The notes beneath the pieces are model-generated. The model was not told the origin of the DNA, did not search any database, and saw only the letters and a list, made by a program, of their open reading frames with translations. Source: JBBSJZ01 sp041751935 (GTDB lineage: Bacteria > Planctomycetota > Planctomycetia > Pirellulales > Pirellulaceae). From it: 64,000 bases of DNA. The DNA is taken from positions 1 to 64,000 of the forward strand of contig JBGSIA010000025.1 in NCBI GenBank assembly GCA_041751935.1, read 5' to 3'. Positions 34,596 through 43,245 of the stretch are shown here, piece after piece (position 1 is the stretch's first letter; every line of letters starts with the position of its first letter). A program made the translations under genes and the position numbers.

Positions 34596-36119
34596 ATGAG
34601 CTTTTATCTCGGTATCGACGTTGGTACCAGCGGTACCAAGACACTGGTGATCGACGTCGCTGGAAACGTCATTGCCGAATCATCTGCGGAGTACCCGCTA
34701 CACCAACCGCGACCGGGCTGGACAGAGCAATCGCCGGAGGATTGGTGGAACGCCACGGTGAAAACGGTTCGCGCGGCGGTGAAGTCCGCGAAACTGAAAC
34801 CAGCAGACATCAAGGCGATCGGCCTGAGCGGCCAGATGCACGGCAGTGTGTTTCTGGATAAGAACGACACGGTAATTCGCCCAGCACTTCTCTGGAATGA
34901 CCAACGCACAGTCGCCCAATGCGAAGAAATCACTACAGCCGCTGGAGGACGCAAGCAACTGATCAAACTGGTCGCCAACCCGGCGCTAACCGGATTCCAG
35001 GCTCCCAAAATTTTGTGGCTACGTAGCCAAGAGAAAGCAAATTTCGCTCGCTTGGCGAAAGTGCTGTTACCCAAAGATGACCTCCGCCGACGATTGACAG
35101 GTGACTATGTCACAGAAGTCAGCGATGCCAGCGGGACGCTGCTGCTGGATGTCGTGAACCGCAAGTGGTCCGATAAACTGCTGGCGAAACTCGATCTTGA
35201 TTCGTCGCTCTTGCCGCGAGTTGTCGAGAGCGAAGATGTTACAGGAACGCTTACTTCGGCTGCCGCGAAACTTCTCGGCTTAACCACTGACTGTAAAGTC
35301 GTCGGCGGTGCCGGTGATTGCGCGGCCGGGGCAATCGGTAACGGCGTCGTCCGCAGTGGCGTTCTCAGCACGTCGATCGGCACCAGCGGCGTGATGTTCT
35401 GTCACAGTGACACGCCCCAGTACGATGATGCAGGACGACTGCACACGTTTTGCCATGCGGTACGAGGCAAGTGGCACATGATGGGTGTCAACCTGACCAG
35501 CGGCGGATCGCTGCAATGGTGGATGGATTCGGTGCTCACCGATCCCGACGCAAAGATCGATGCGAAACGATACGATCGCGCCACAGCGGCCGCCGCGAAA
35601 ATCGCTGCTGGAAGCGGCGGATTGGTGTTCTTGCCGTACTTGAACGGCGAACGAACACCACACGCGAATCCCAATGCACGTGGAGCATTTGTTGGACTGA
35701 ACACCACCCATGATCGCGGCGCGATGACTCGCAGCGTGATGGAGGGCGTGACGTTTGCCCTGCGTGATAGCTTGCAAATCATTGATTCACTCAACGTCCC
35801 CGTGAAGCAAATTCGTGCTTCAGGCGGTGGCAGCCGCAATCCGCTGTGGCGGCAAATGCAAGCGGACGTGTTTGGCAAGAAAATCACGACGCTCGAAGTC
35901 GAGCAGGGGCCTGCGTTCGGCGTCGCCCTGTTGGCCGCCGTCGGCGACGGAGCGTATCCCAACATCGAAGCTGCCTGTAAAGCGACAATCGCCGTCGCCG
36001 CAGAAACAAAACCCAACAACGCCGCAGTGAAGGCTTACAACCAATTGTTCCCCATCTATCAGGATCTCTATGGCAAGCTTGTTGAAAACATGGAGAAGCT
36101 CGCCAAGTTCGCGAGCTAA
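34596..36119 (+). CDS. xylB: Xylulokinase
   Basis: 507 residues from the ATG at 34596 (MSFYLGIDVGTSGTKTLVID), the normal length; the open frame upstream overlaps the divergent lipoprotein gene. FGGY-family motifs are the N-terminal ATPase phosphate loop DVGTSGTK, GLSGQMHGSVFL, LLWNDQRT, TGFQAPKILWL, and the C-terminal FGGY signature region GGGSRNPLWRQMQADVFGKKI. GQMHG and TGFQAPKI favour D-xylulokinase over glycerol or gluconate kinases. It would phosphorylate D-xylulose for the pentose phosphate pathway. No xylose isomerase gene is seen in the window. Confidence 0.93.
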   Translation: MSFYLGIDVGTSGTKTLVIDVAGNVIAESSAEYPLHQPRPGWTEQSPEDWWNATVKTVRAAVKSAKLKPADIKAIGLSGQMHGSVFLDKNDTVIRPALLWNDQRTVAQCEEITTAAGGRKQLIKLVANPALTGFQAPKILWLRSQEKANFARLAKVLLPKDDLRRRLTGDYVTEVSDASGTLLLDVVNRKWSDKLLAKLDLDSSLLPRVVESEDVTGTLTSAAAKLLGLTTDCKVVGGAGDCAAGAIGNGVVRSGVLSTSIGTSGVMFCHSDTPQYDDAGRLHTFCHAVRGKWHMMGVNLTSGGSLQWWMDSVLTDPDAKIDAKRYDRATAAAAKIAAGSGGLVFLPYLNGERTPHANPNARGAFVGLNTTHDRGAMTRSVMEGVTFALRDSLQIIDSLNVPVKQIRASGGGSRNPLWRQMQADVFGKKITTLEVEQGPAFGVALLAAVGDGAYPNIEAACKATIAVAAETKPNNAAVKAYNQLFPIYQDLYGKLVENMEKLAKFAS

Positions 36120-36337
36120 GGCCGTTCCGGCGGGAAAGCCATACCCCCAAGCATTTCGCGATGCAATAAGCTTGTTGGGCACCCGACCCGGTTGGTAGCC
36201 AGGCGCACCCTCGAAAAACTGGTGATGTGCGATTTGGCACGAGCCATTAAACTTTGCACAGCGTTGAAAAAAATATCAGCGTTTGTGCCAAGGTCGCTTG
36301 GGCCAAGCACATGCTTATCTCCGGGTTTTAACTGTTC

Positions 36338-37261
36338 ATGTTTCATCGCTTTTTCGTAACCGCGTTGCTGGCGATCTTGTGTTCGTTTCCTGCACCCGCA
36401 GCAGTGGTGAATACTTTGGTTCTCAATGGAGGAACGGGCGGCGCGTTCGTTAATGGAGGTCGCTACGAAAGTGCATTCAACGACCTGAATGATCCGCTCC
36501 TGTTTGGCGCTGGGACCGGTGTGATCGACTACGGGTTTAACTTCCTTACGGAAGTCACATCACTTTCGGGAGTATCGTTTACGAATGTTGATTTGCTGAT
36601 TCTTACTAGCCGAAACAGCCTATTAGGAACAGCGGATATTGCCGCTGCGGATTCGTTTGTGCGCAGCGGTGGCCGGTTGCTTGCGATGGGTACATCATTA
36701 ACAAACTCATTCGCGGGTAGCCTTTCACAAACGTTAGCCAACCGCGCCGCCTTAACAGATTTCTCTTTTTCGACTAATTCACAATACAACACCAACAATG
36801 GAAACGCTGTACAGTTCTCGAGCCCTGGAAACTCGACACCTTTTGGTACAGGTGCGGGTACTCTCATTGCACGCGACGTAAACGTTAAGCTCGGATCGCA
36901 AACGGGCAGTATAGGAACACCAACTATTGGGACCTCATTCAGCTCCGGAGCCGTACAAGCACCAGACGGATATTTCGGTGAAGTGACGGGCGGTCGATTC
37001 CTGTTCATGACAAGCGTGAATGCGTTTGGAACGGAATCGATCGGAGCATCTACCTATAACTCGAGGTATGGCGACACCGCAAATGCTCAGTACTTCCTCA
37101 ACTCCATCGCTTGGCTAACCGAAGGGTCAGCGTCTGCGGTGCCTGAGCCTTCGACTTCGGCGATGATGTGCTTGAGTTGCTTGGTACTGGGACGCTCGGC
37201 AGTGAAACGCCAACGAAAAAGAATTACCGACGAACGATCAATGAATAAGTATCAAGCTTGA
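36338..37261 (+). CDS. PEP-CTERM sorting-signal protein
   Basis: 307 residues. A signal peptide (MFHRFFVTALLAILCSFPAPAA) begins a Gly/Ser/Asn/Thr-rich exported protein. The C-terminus has VPEPST, a hydrophobic stretch (SAMMCLSCLVLG) and a basic tail (KRQRKR), the three-part PEP-CTERM signal processed by exosortase. The middle (VDLLILTSRNSLLGTADIAAADSFVRSGGRLLAMG) resembles a flavodoxin/ThuA-like fold but no catalytic motif is evident. The tail after the basic cluster is longer than usual (~10 residues). No exosortase gene is in the window. Confidence 0.88.
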   Translation: MFHRFFVTALLAILCSFPAPAAVVNTLVLNGGTGGAFVNGGRYESAFNDLNDPLLFGAGTGVIDYGFNFLTEVTSLSGVSFTNVDLLILTSRNSLLGTADIAAADSFVRSGGRLLAMGTSLTNSFAGSLSQTLANRAALTDFSFSTNSQYNTNNGNAVQFSSPGNSTPFGTGAGTLIARDVNVKLGSQTGSIGTPTIGTSFSSGAVQAPDGYFGEVTGGRFLFMTSVNAFGTESIGASTYNSRYGDTANAQYFLNSIAWLTEGSASAVPEPSTSAMMCLSCLVLGRSAVKRQRKRITDERSMNKYQA

Positions 37262-37422
37262 ATGCCACGAGTCCTAAGCCGTTGGTGTTTAGGCTTTAGC
37301 CGATTCTTTCCCAGAGCAGATCCCCTAAAAGTTGAACACCAACCATTCGTGAACAACGCTTGTTCTAAGCCCGAGCTTAATGATGGATGCCTTTCGCTGA
37401 AATCGATTCGATCGACAGGTTG

Positions 37423-38715
37423 CTAACCAGCTTCTTGAATGGATTGGGCCAGCCGGATTGCGTCGTCTTTGCTTGTGATTTCGCCGTCAAGCTGCGCTTG
37501 GCGGACTCGCTCGATGATCGTGCGGTAAATCGGCCCCTGTTCCATCCCCAGCCGTCGCAAGATATCACCGGTCAACAACGGTAACGGATCCAGTCGTTCG
37601 TCCGGCCACTGCATCGCTTCTAAACAGCGATCGATACCCGTCGTACTCCCGGAATCACTTCGTACTCGAGCCGCGGCGACTTGTAACGCCACTTCGCAGT
37701 CACGATTGACTAACAGGGGCTGCAACTGGGACCATCGCAAAGTATCCGCGTTGGCGAACTGCTGCCAATGTTGTAACGCAAACGCAACCGGCCGCTGCTC
37801 GTCATTGGCAAGCTTCCAGCCCTGTGTCAGCTCGCCCAATACTTTCACAGCGCGTGAATGCGATACCAAAAGCAGTGCTAACGAAACACAGAAAGACGCT
37901 TCTTGGACTCCACTATGCAACGACTGCATGTCGCTTGCGACTTGCGTTTGATTCACGTCATACCACTGCGGTAACACGTGCGTTGCCAGCCCGCTTGCCG
38001 CTAACCGTTGCAGCCCCAGCGAAACGTTGGGGGCAACGAGTACACGGCGCATTTCCGCACCAACACGTTCGCCGCTAACAACGTCGATATCTGCAGCATG
38101 CTCACGAATCGCCGCAAACGTTTCGAGTTCAATAACCATTCCCAAAGTGGTCGCAAAGCGAATTGCCCGCAACATTCGCAACTTGTCTTCACCAAACCGG
38201 TCCGACGCGCTACCGATGGTACGAATCACCCTCACCGCCAAATCGTCTTGGCCACCCACATAATCGATTACGCGGTGTTCAAGCGGATCATAAAATAAAC
38301 CGTTGATAGTGAAATCGCGTCGCAATGCGTCTTGTTCCGCGGACCCAAAATGGACGCTGTCCGGTCGACGCCCGTCGCTGTATTCGCCATCGCTACGGAA
38401 TGTGGCGACCTCGGTGGGCAAGATGGGGACATCACGATTATACTGAGGCGGTTTATCCGGCAGCACGCCGATAACACCAAAGGCGGCACCGAATGCCACC
38501 GTCCGACGGCGACCGAAACATTCGCGAACGGCGTCGGGCGTCGCATTGGTCGCAACATCGAAGTCCTTGGGTTGTCGCCCCAAGAGTGCATCGCGAACAC
38601 ATCCGCCGGCCAAATATGCGTCAAAGCCTTGCTCACGCAATCGCGTGATGATCCGCACCGCCTCAGCCGCCTCCGGTGTTTCGAGTAGTCTTTGATTGGG
38701 GCTGGGTTGAGGCAA
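37423..38715 (-). CDS. cca: CCA-adding enzyme / poly(A) polymerase family nucleotidyltransferase
   Basis: 430 residues. The class II nucleotidyltransferase head is clear: LAGGCVRDALLGRQPKDFDVATNATPDAV with the GGxVRD and DxD motifs, then RRDFTINGLFYDP and the head-to-neck motif DRFGEDKLRMLRAIRFA. An HD domain is not apparent in the C-terminal half, which is poorly conserved. The enzyme adds or repairs the CCA end of tRNAs; the family also includes poly(A) polymerases and A-adding variants. None of the tRNAs seen in the window encodes CCA, so an active CCA-adding enzyme is needed. It is divergent from the MnmE-like gene by about 46 bp. Confidence 0.9.
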   Translation of the reverse strand: MPQPSPNQRLLETPEAAEAVRIITRLREQGFDAYLAGGCVRDALLGRQPKDFDVATNATPDAVRECFGRRRTVAFGAAFGVIGVLPDKPPQYNRDVPILPTEVATFRSDGEYSDGRRPDSVHFGSAEQDALRRDFTINGLFYDPLEHRVIDYVGGQDDLAVRVIRTIGSASDRFGEDKLRMLRAIRFATTLGMVIELETFAAIREHAADIDVVSGERVGAEMRRVLVAPNVSLGLQRLAASGLATHVLPQWYDVNQTQVASDMQSLHSGVQEASFCVSLALLLVSHSRAVKVLGELTQGWKLANDEQRPVAFALQHWQQFANADTLRWSQLQPLLVNRDCEVALQVAAARVRSDSGSTTGIDRCLEAMQWPDERLDPLPLLTGDILRRLGMEQGPIYRTIIERVRQAQLDGEITSKDDAIRLAQSIQEAG

Positions 38716-38761
38716 AGGATTATCGGATGGAGCTAGTCGAATGAAACTGGAAAGCGATTAA

Positions 38762-39973
38762 TTGTACATCATGTCTCGAACGACTCACGGTACCAAGACG
38801 GCATGTCGACAGCCAACGGAATGTCGGCAATTAACTGGGACCGGGCGTTCAGCAATCGCCGTCATCGAAATTTGCGGGCCAGATGCGTTGAAGGCCGTCG
38901 AGCAATGCATGTGCATGGCCAGCGATCATGAATTGCGAATCGGACAACTTCGCTATGGCCATTGGGTCGGGCCGCTCGCAGAACAATTGTCGACTGTGAA
39001 TAACAAAGAAAACGTCCTCGACTCAGGAGAATCGGTTGTCGTTTCGCTGTTGGCGCCGGATACGCTGGAGGTCCATTGCCACGGCGGGTCCGCAGCGGTT
39101 GAACGAATAATTGCTGACCTATCATCAGTTGGCGTTCGTCGTGCAAACGATCCGATCATTAACCGCCATGGGATATTGCATCAGGAAGCCTTGCTGCTGC
39201 TGTCACAGTGCCGAACCGCGCGCACGGCAGCCATTGTTTTGGAGCAAGTTCGCGGACGACTTTCTCGCTGGGTGGACGATTGGAAACATCTGCTCAACGA
39301 GGATCGGCTGGAAGCATTTCGTAGCGATTGCGAGAGGTTAGTCCGCTGGGGACGAATCGGCGTCCGCTTGGCGACTCCGTTTCATGTTGTGCTGGTGGGT
39401 CCGCCAAATGTAGGTAAGAGCACGCTGATGAACGCGATGCTCGGTTGGGATCGCAGTATCACGTCGAGCGAGGCGGGAACAACGCGCGATCTGCTCAACG
39501 GTTCGACCGTTCTCCAGGGGCTGTCGATCCAGTTGACGGATACTGCGGGTATCCGACAAAGCGACGAACCGATCGAAAGAGAGGGGATTCGACGCAGCTA
39601 TGGTGTCATCGGTGAGGCTGATTTGGTCGTCCTGGTGATTGACCCTCAGTGTGACGTTTCACGACTGAACAAACAACTCGACGGATTGGACCGCAGCGAA
39701 TGGCTGACAGTTCTCAACAAATCCGACCAGCTCGAGGTTGATACGTTTCCAAGCGTCGCAGAAAACTCGCCGCTATTGATTCAGACTGTAGCGACAACCG
39801 GCGAGGGGATCGATCGGTTGCAGCAGCGGATCGTTGGGGCAATTGAGCAGCGTCTACCGCCGCCGAACTGCCCGATGCCGATATCGCAGCGAAGTCTGGA
39901 ACTCATCCGCCAACTCGCCGACGAAACGACGGTTAGTCGGGCATTTGAGTTATTGGATGAGTTAAACAGGTAA
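38762..39973 (+). CDS. Divergent MnmE/TrmE-like GTPase lacking the C-terminal Cys motif
   Basis: 403 residues against ~450 for MnmE. An N-terminal folate-domain-like part is recognisable (TGTGRSAIAVIEICGP, LRIGQLRYGHW, APDTLEVHCHGG) but the PGEFT-RAFLNGK-LDL-QAEAV block is replaced (GILHQEALLLLSQCRTARTA). The G domain is good: GPPNVGKSTLMN, GTTRDLL, DTAGIR, NKSD. The protein ends at FELLDELNR without the C-terminal C-x-GK that carries the catalytic-site cysteine of MnmE. tRNA U34 modification by this protein is therefore doubtful; a paralogue with another role is more likely. Several starts near 38762 are possible. Confidence 0.8.
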   Translation: MYIMSRTTHGTKTACRQPTECRQLTGTGRSAIAVIEICGPDALKAVEQCMCMASDHELRIGQLRYGHWVGPLAEQLSTVNNKENVLDSGESVVVSLLAPDTLEVHCHGGSAAVERIIADLSSVGVRRANDPIINRHGILHQEALLLLSQCRTARTAAIVLEQVRGRLSRWVDDWKHLLNEDRLEAFRSDCERLVRWGRIGVRLATPFHVVLVGPPNVGKSTLMNAMLGWDRSITSSEAGTTRDLLNGSTVLQGLSIQLTDTAGIRQSDEPIEREGIRRSYGVIGEADLVVLVIDPQCDVSRLNKQLDGLDRSEWLTVLNKSDQLEVDTFPSVAENSPLLIQTVATTGEGIDRLQQRIVGAIEQRLPPPNCPMPISQRSLELIRQLADETTVSRAFELLDELNR

Positions 39974-40042
39974 GGCGACGTTAATTGAAACCGTCGATGC
40001 CGTTGCAAGTTAAGATCAGTGAAATCTTGCCGAACTCGCAAT

Positions 40043-40075
40043 AAAAAACCGAGGTTCCTTTGCAGGAACCTCGGT
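40043..40075 (-). terminator. Terminator of the DUF1559 gene
   Basis: On the minus strand an 11-bp perfect stem, ACCGAGGTTCC / GGAACCTCGGT with a 6-nt loop, is followed by TTTTTT. It lies 30 bp beyond the stop codon of the pseudopilin-like gene. Confidence 0.85.
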
Positions 40076-40104
40076 GTTGAGAGATTTTAGCGGTTTGGAA
40101 AAGA

Positions 40105-41367
40105 CTATTGAATTGCCTCATCCGTGAGCACAAATTCCTGCCAGGGAACATTGCTACTCTTACCGCGTGGCGTGCAAAGTGCTTGGTATACACGATAGTC
40201 AATGGTTTCGAGGATAAACCGAACTTGTCCATCGGCCATACCACAATTGACGCCGCCGACGTGGGCGGAAGATGGCCGAGCAAGGTCAGCCGCAGTTGCC
40301 GCAGTCATTACTTTCGTAAAAATTTCTTCAGATGCGGTTGTTCCACCACCATTGATTTTGTGCAGAGTTTTTACTGACCCAGGAACCACGGCTGCCGCAG
40401 TGCCGTTCGTATTCCAGAGAGTTGCCAAGCCCGCATTGGATGGATCCGGATCTTCGTAATGCCACACCATACCGTGGACATGCCGTGCTGCGTCAACGGC
40501 TTGCGAGCCAGTATTGAACAATACTTCCGTATCAGTCGCGGCAGCTGTCTCAAACATCGTAGCATCAAGTTGGAAACCGGCTACGTGCCAGGGTAGTGCT
40601 TGAACGTTTTCAGAAAACAGAATCGTATTACCTTGTCCATCCTTGAAGTCATCCATTCGTACAGGCCCACCTTCTGACGAATGAACGAATTTAGTGCTCA
40701 TCACCACAACATTGTATTTGTTATTCATGGCACCGTTCGCTCGATCTTGAGACCCCTGAAAGGTTACGCCAGAAACGGCGGTATCAGCGATCGCTGGGCC
40801 AACACGGTGGTACATGCCGTTGTTCGCGATGTAACTATTTTTGGCAAATTCGCCTTCAGAAACAGGGTTACTTGGGCATTGGAAAATCGCCAAATTAGGT
40901 GCCGCTAACGTGTGGTAATTTAGGCCCGATGGATTGGCACTTGTACCGGTGTTTCCAAGGTCACCGGCCGCATCAGCGATAATTGGATAGCGGTCCTCAT
41001 TCCAGTGTTCAAAAGTTGGTTGAGCATCTAGGCTTGGAAGCAAGGCAACGGCCCAAGTTCCAATCTTGACGTGACGAGGCACGGCTCCCATGTGATTATT
41101 TGGATCGGACGGGTCGACCGCTCCCGCACCCATCGGCCCACCAGTGAATAGACCATATCTTTCAACGTAACCTGGCAACCGGTTCTTATTCGTGTCGTGA
41201 ACCTTAACTGCAAGTGCTAAGTTCCGAATTTGACTTGCACATTGAGTTTTTCGTCCTGATTCTCGGACCGCTTGGATCGCGGGCAATAACAGGCCCATGA
41301 GGATGCCGATGATGGTGATCACCACCAGCAATTCGACGAGGGTAAAGGCGTAGCGTGTTTTTTTCAT
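40105..41367 (-). CDS. DUF1559 prepilin-like protein (planctomycete-type major pseudopilin)
   Basis: 420 residues from the ATG at 41367. The N-terminus is a type IV prepilin/pseudopilin leader: KKTRYAFTLVELLVVITIIG with the methylated Phe and Glu5, then ILMGLLLPAIQAVRESGRKTQC. The DUF1559 body follows, and the C-terminal H-x-GG-x-N-x-x-x-ADGxVRF motif appears as SAHVGGVNCGMADGQVRFI. DUF1559 proteins occur in many copies in planctomycetes and are thought to be surface or secretion-related pilin-like proteins. A strong terminator ends the transcript, and the start is preceded by more than 500 bp of non-coding sequence. Confidence 0.92.
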   Translation of the reverse strand: MKKTRYAFTLVELLVVITIIGILMGLLLPAIQAVRESGRKTQCASQIRNLALAVKVHDTNKNRLPGYVERYGLFTGGPMGAGAVDPSDPNNHMGAVPRHVKIGTWAVALLPSLDAQPTFEHWNEDRYPIIADAAGDLGNTGTSANPSGLNYHTLAAPNLAIFQCPSNPVSEGEFAKNSYIANNGMYHRVGPAIADTAVSGVTFQGSQDRANGAMNNKYNVVVMSTKFVHSSEGGPVRMDDFKDGQGNTILFSENVQALPWHVAGFQLDATMFETAAATDTEVLFNTGSQAVDAARHVHGMVWHYEDPDPSNAGLATLWNTNGTAAAVVPGSVKTLHKINGGGTTASEEIFTKVMTAATAADLARPSSAHVGGVNCGMADGQVRFILETIDYRVYQALCTPRGKSSNVPWQEFVLTDEAIQ

Positions 41368-41901
41368 GGGTCTGCGCTCCGAGGGGGACAAAGAAAAGTG
41401 CTGAGCGCAGGTGGAATTAATAATATCGTTGGCGGCGCTCGTCGCGAACGGACTTTCGTAAACGAATTATCGCAAGTCGAGCCCCATAATGCAATCGCTA
41501 GCTTTTCTCAGGGACTCGCGTCTTCTACGCTCCAGTCTACCACCAGTGACCGCTCCGTTGATCGACTTTTCCCCGTCTCAAACGCATTTTCTCTCGACTT
41601 TTCCTTCCAAATACATTGCCTCAACGACTGAAAACCCGCCTCAATGAAGCACAGTTGGTCCTCAACAGGCGGCCCCCGCGGCGGGGTCACCACTCGGCGC
41701 GGCGAGAAATCTTGGTCAGGATTTTGCCCTAGCCACACGCTTGGCAGTGACGAAAACCAACTGTCCGACTGCCCAGCAAAAGGCGATGAACGATCCTCTC
41801 CCTATCCATCGTCACAGTCTCCAGGGGCTGCGGCGACTAATCTTTTGAGACTTCGCCACGGTTTCGAATTACCCACTTGATTGACTTCACCGAGCTTGTT
41901 T
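41368..41901. other. Long divergent intergenic region
   Basis: About 530 bp between the DUF1559 gene and the desulfurase-like gene. I see no RNA gene, terminator or convincing frame; the open frames here have arbitrary composition. It probably holds the promoters of both neighbours. Confidence 0.4.
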
Positions 41902-43020
41902 GTGATTTATCTCGATTTTAATCGCACCACTCCTTTGGCGCCTTCGGCACTCGAAGCGATGCAACCGTTCTGGGCCACGCACTTCATGCTGCCCGGCCAA
42001 GAGCATCCGCACGCTCAAGCAATCAGCGAGGCGCTGGAATCCGCTCGCGAAGGATTGGCGATGCTTGCCGGTTGCGATCCCTTCGAAATCGTCTTCACCG
42101 GAGGTGGCACCGAAGCGAATAACTTGGCAGTACTCGGTGGGACACGAAAAAAAGTTCCTGGTCACGTGCTGGTTTCTGCCCTCGAACATGACAGCGTCTT
42201 GGGCGCGGCGATGAATTTGGGCGTCAACGGCTGGCAGGTGGAAACGATCCCAGTTCAAAACGACGGCGTCATTGATCCCGAACGAGTCAAAAGTCTGTTG
42301 CGGCCCGATACTCAATTAGTGTGCTTGACTGCGGCGAGTGCTGCATTAGGCACAATCCAACCGGTACGTGCCGTGGCCGATATTTGTCACAACCAAGGGA
42401 TTCACGTTCACTGTGATGCGACTCAAATGTTTGGCAAGCTGGCGGTTGATGTGACAGAGTTACGCGTCGACACCGCGTCGATCAGCGGCCACAAGTTTTA
42501 TGGTCCCAAGGGCACGGGAGCCTTGTACGTTCGCCGTGGACTGCAATTGTCAGCGGTTTCGTTCGGCGAGATCCGTGAGATGGGGCTGCGACCGGGGGCC
42601 GAAAATATCCCAGGATGCGTGGGGCTGGGAGCGGCCGCGTCCTTGGCGGCGCGTTGTTGCAACGACGCCGCAGATAACTTGCGACTGTTGTGTGACCGAT
42701 TCATCAACGGATTGAAAGCCGTCATCTCGCCCGAACCCATTCTCTTGTGCGAGTCATCGTCGCGACTGCCCAATACCTTGGCAATCGAAATGCCCGGAGA
42801 CGCGAAACGGTTGCAACGATCGGCACGACAATTGGTGGTTGCCACAGCTCAGTCGGAATCGCCTGCGGATGAGATGACCCGATCGCTACGCAGTATCGGC
42901 CGCACGGACGCCCAGATCGGCCGCACCTTGAGAGTCTCGCTGGGGTGGACGACGAGCCGCGACAGCGTCGACCGCGCCGTCGAACTTTTCGCCGAAGCTT
43001 GGGACGGCGCCAGAACCTAA
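41902..43020 (+). CDS. Cysteine desulfurase-like PLP enzyme, catalytic Cys apparently lost
   Basis: 372 residues from a GTG at 41902 (VIYLDFNRTTPLAPSAL); TTG codons at 41896 and 41881 are in-frame alternatives. The aminotransferase class V fold is clear: FTGGGTEANNLAVLG, SALEHDSV with the His over PLP, CDATQMFGKLAVDV and the PLP lysine in ISGHKFYGPKGTGALYV, then LRPGAENIPGCVGLGAA. In IscS/NifS the mobile loop carries a Cys in a context like SAGSAC. Here the matching loop reads ATAQSESPADEM, with Ser at that place and no Cys nearby. The fold and PLP site look intact, so it may act as a lyase or serve a non-desulfurase role. Confidence 0.85.
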   Translation: MIYLDFNRTTPLAPSALEAMQPFWATHFMLPGQEHPHAQAISEALESAREGLAMLAGCDPFEIVFTGGGTEANNLAVLGGTRKKVPGHVLVSALEHDSVLGAAMNLGVNGWQVETIPVQNDGVIDPERVKSLLRPDTQLVCLTAASAALGTIQPVRAVADICHNQGIHVHCDATQMFGKLAVDVTELRVDTASISGHKFYGPKGTGALYVRRGLQLSAVSFGEIREMGLRPGAENIPGCVGLGAAASLAARCCNDAADNLRLLCDRFINGLKAVISPEPILLCESSSRLPNTLAIEMPGDAKRLQRSARQLVVATAQSESPADEMTRSLRSIGRTDAQIGRTLRVSLGWTTSRDSVDRAVELFAEAWDGART

Positions 43021-43053
43021 GGTACCGTCCGTAAACTAACTACCGTATTGATG

Positions 43054-43117
43054 ATCAGCCGTAGTGCGTTAGCACACGGTTTTCACGGAAACCGGACGCT
43101 AACGCGTTCCCGCTGAT
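43054..43117. repeat. REP-like palindromic element
   Basis: A 64-bp imperfect palindrome opening ATCAGCCG...GTGCGTTAGC and closing GCTAACGCGTTCCCGCTGAT, with CGGTTTT/GGAAACCG in the centre. It lies between the desulfurase-like gene and hscC. From memory, similar GTTAGCG-type palindromes are dispersed in Rhodopirellula-like genomes; I could not check copy number. Confidence 0.6.
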
Positions 43118-43245
43118 TCGGTAACTTCTTTGAAGACGGTCCCTAAACAAGCGAGGCGCAGCATTGGGAGCTTGGAGAATAAGTTCAGAGGATGTAGAAA
43201 ATGGGGGCTTCTGCACGCCTCACGCTTTTTGCACCCCGCTTCCTC

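Noticed and set aside
41398..41880. Plus-strand frames upstream of the desulfurase-like gene
   Set aside because: Composition is arbitrary and Ser/Arg/Pro-rich, with no start signal; treated as non-coding.
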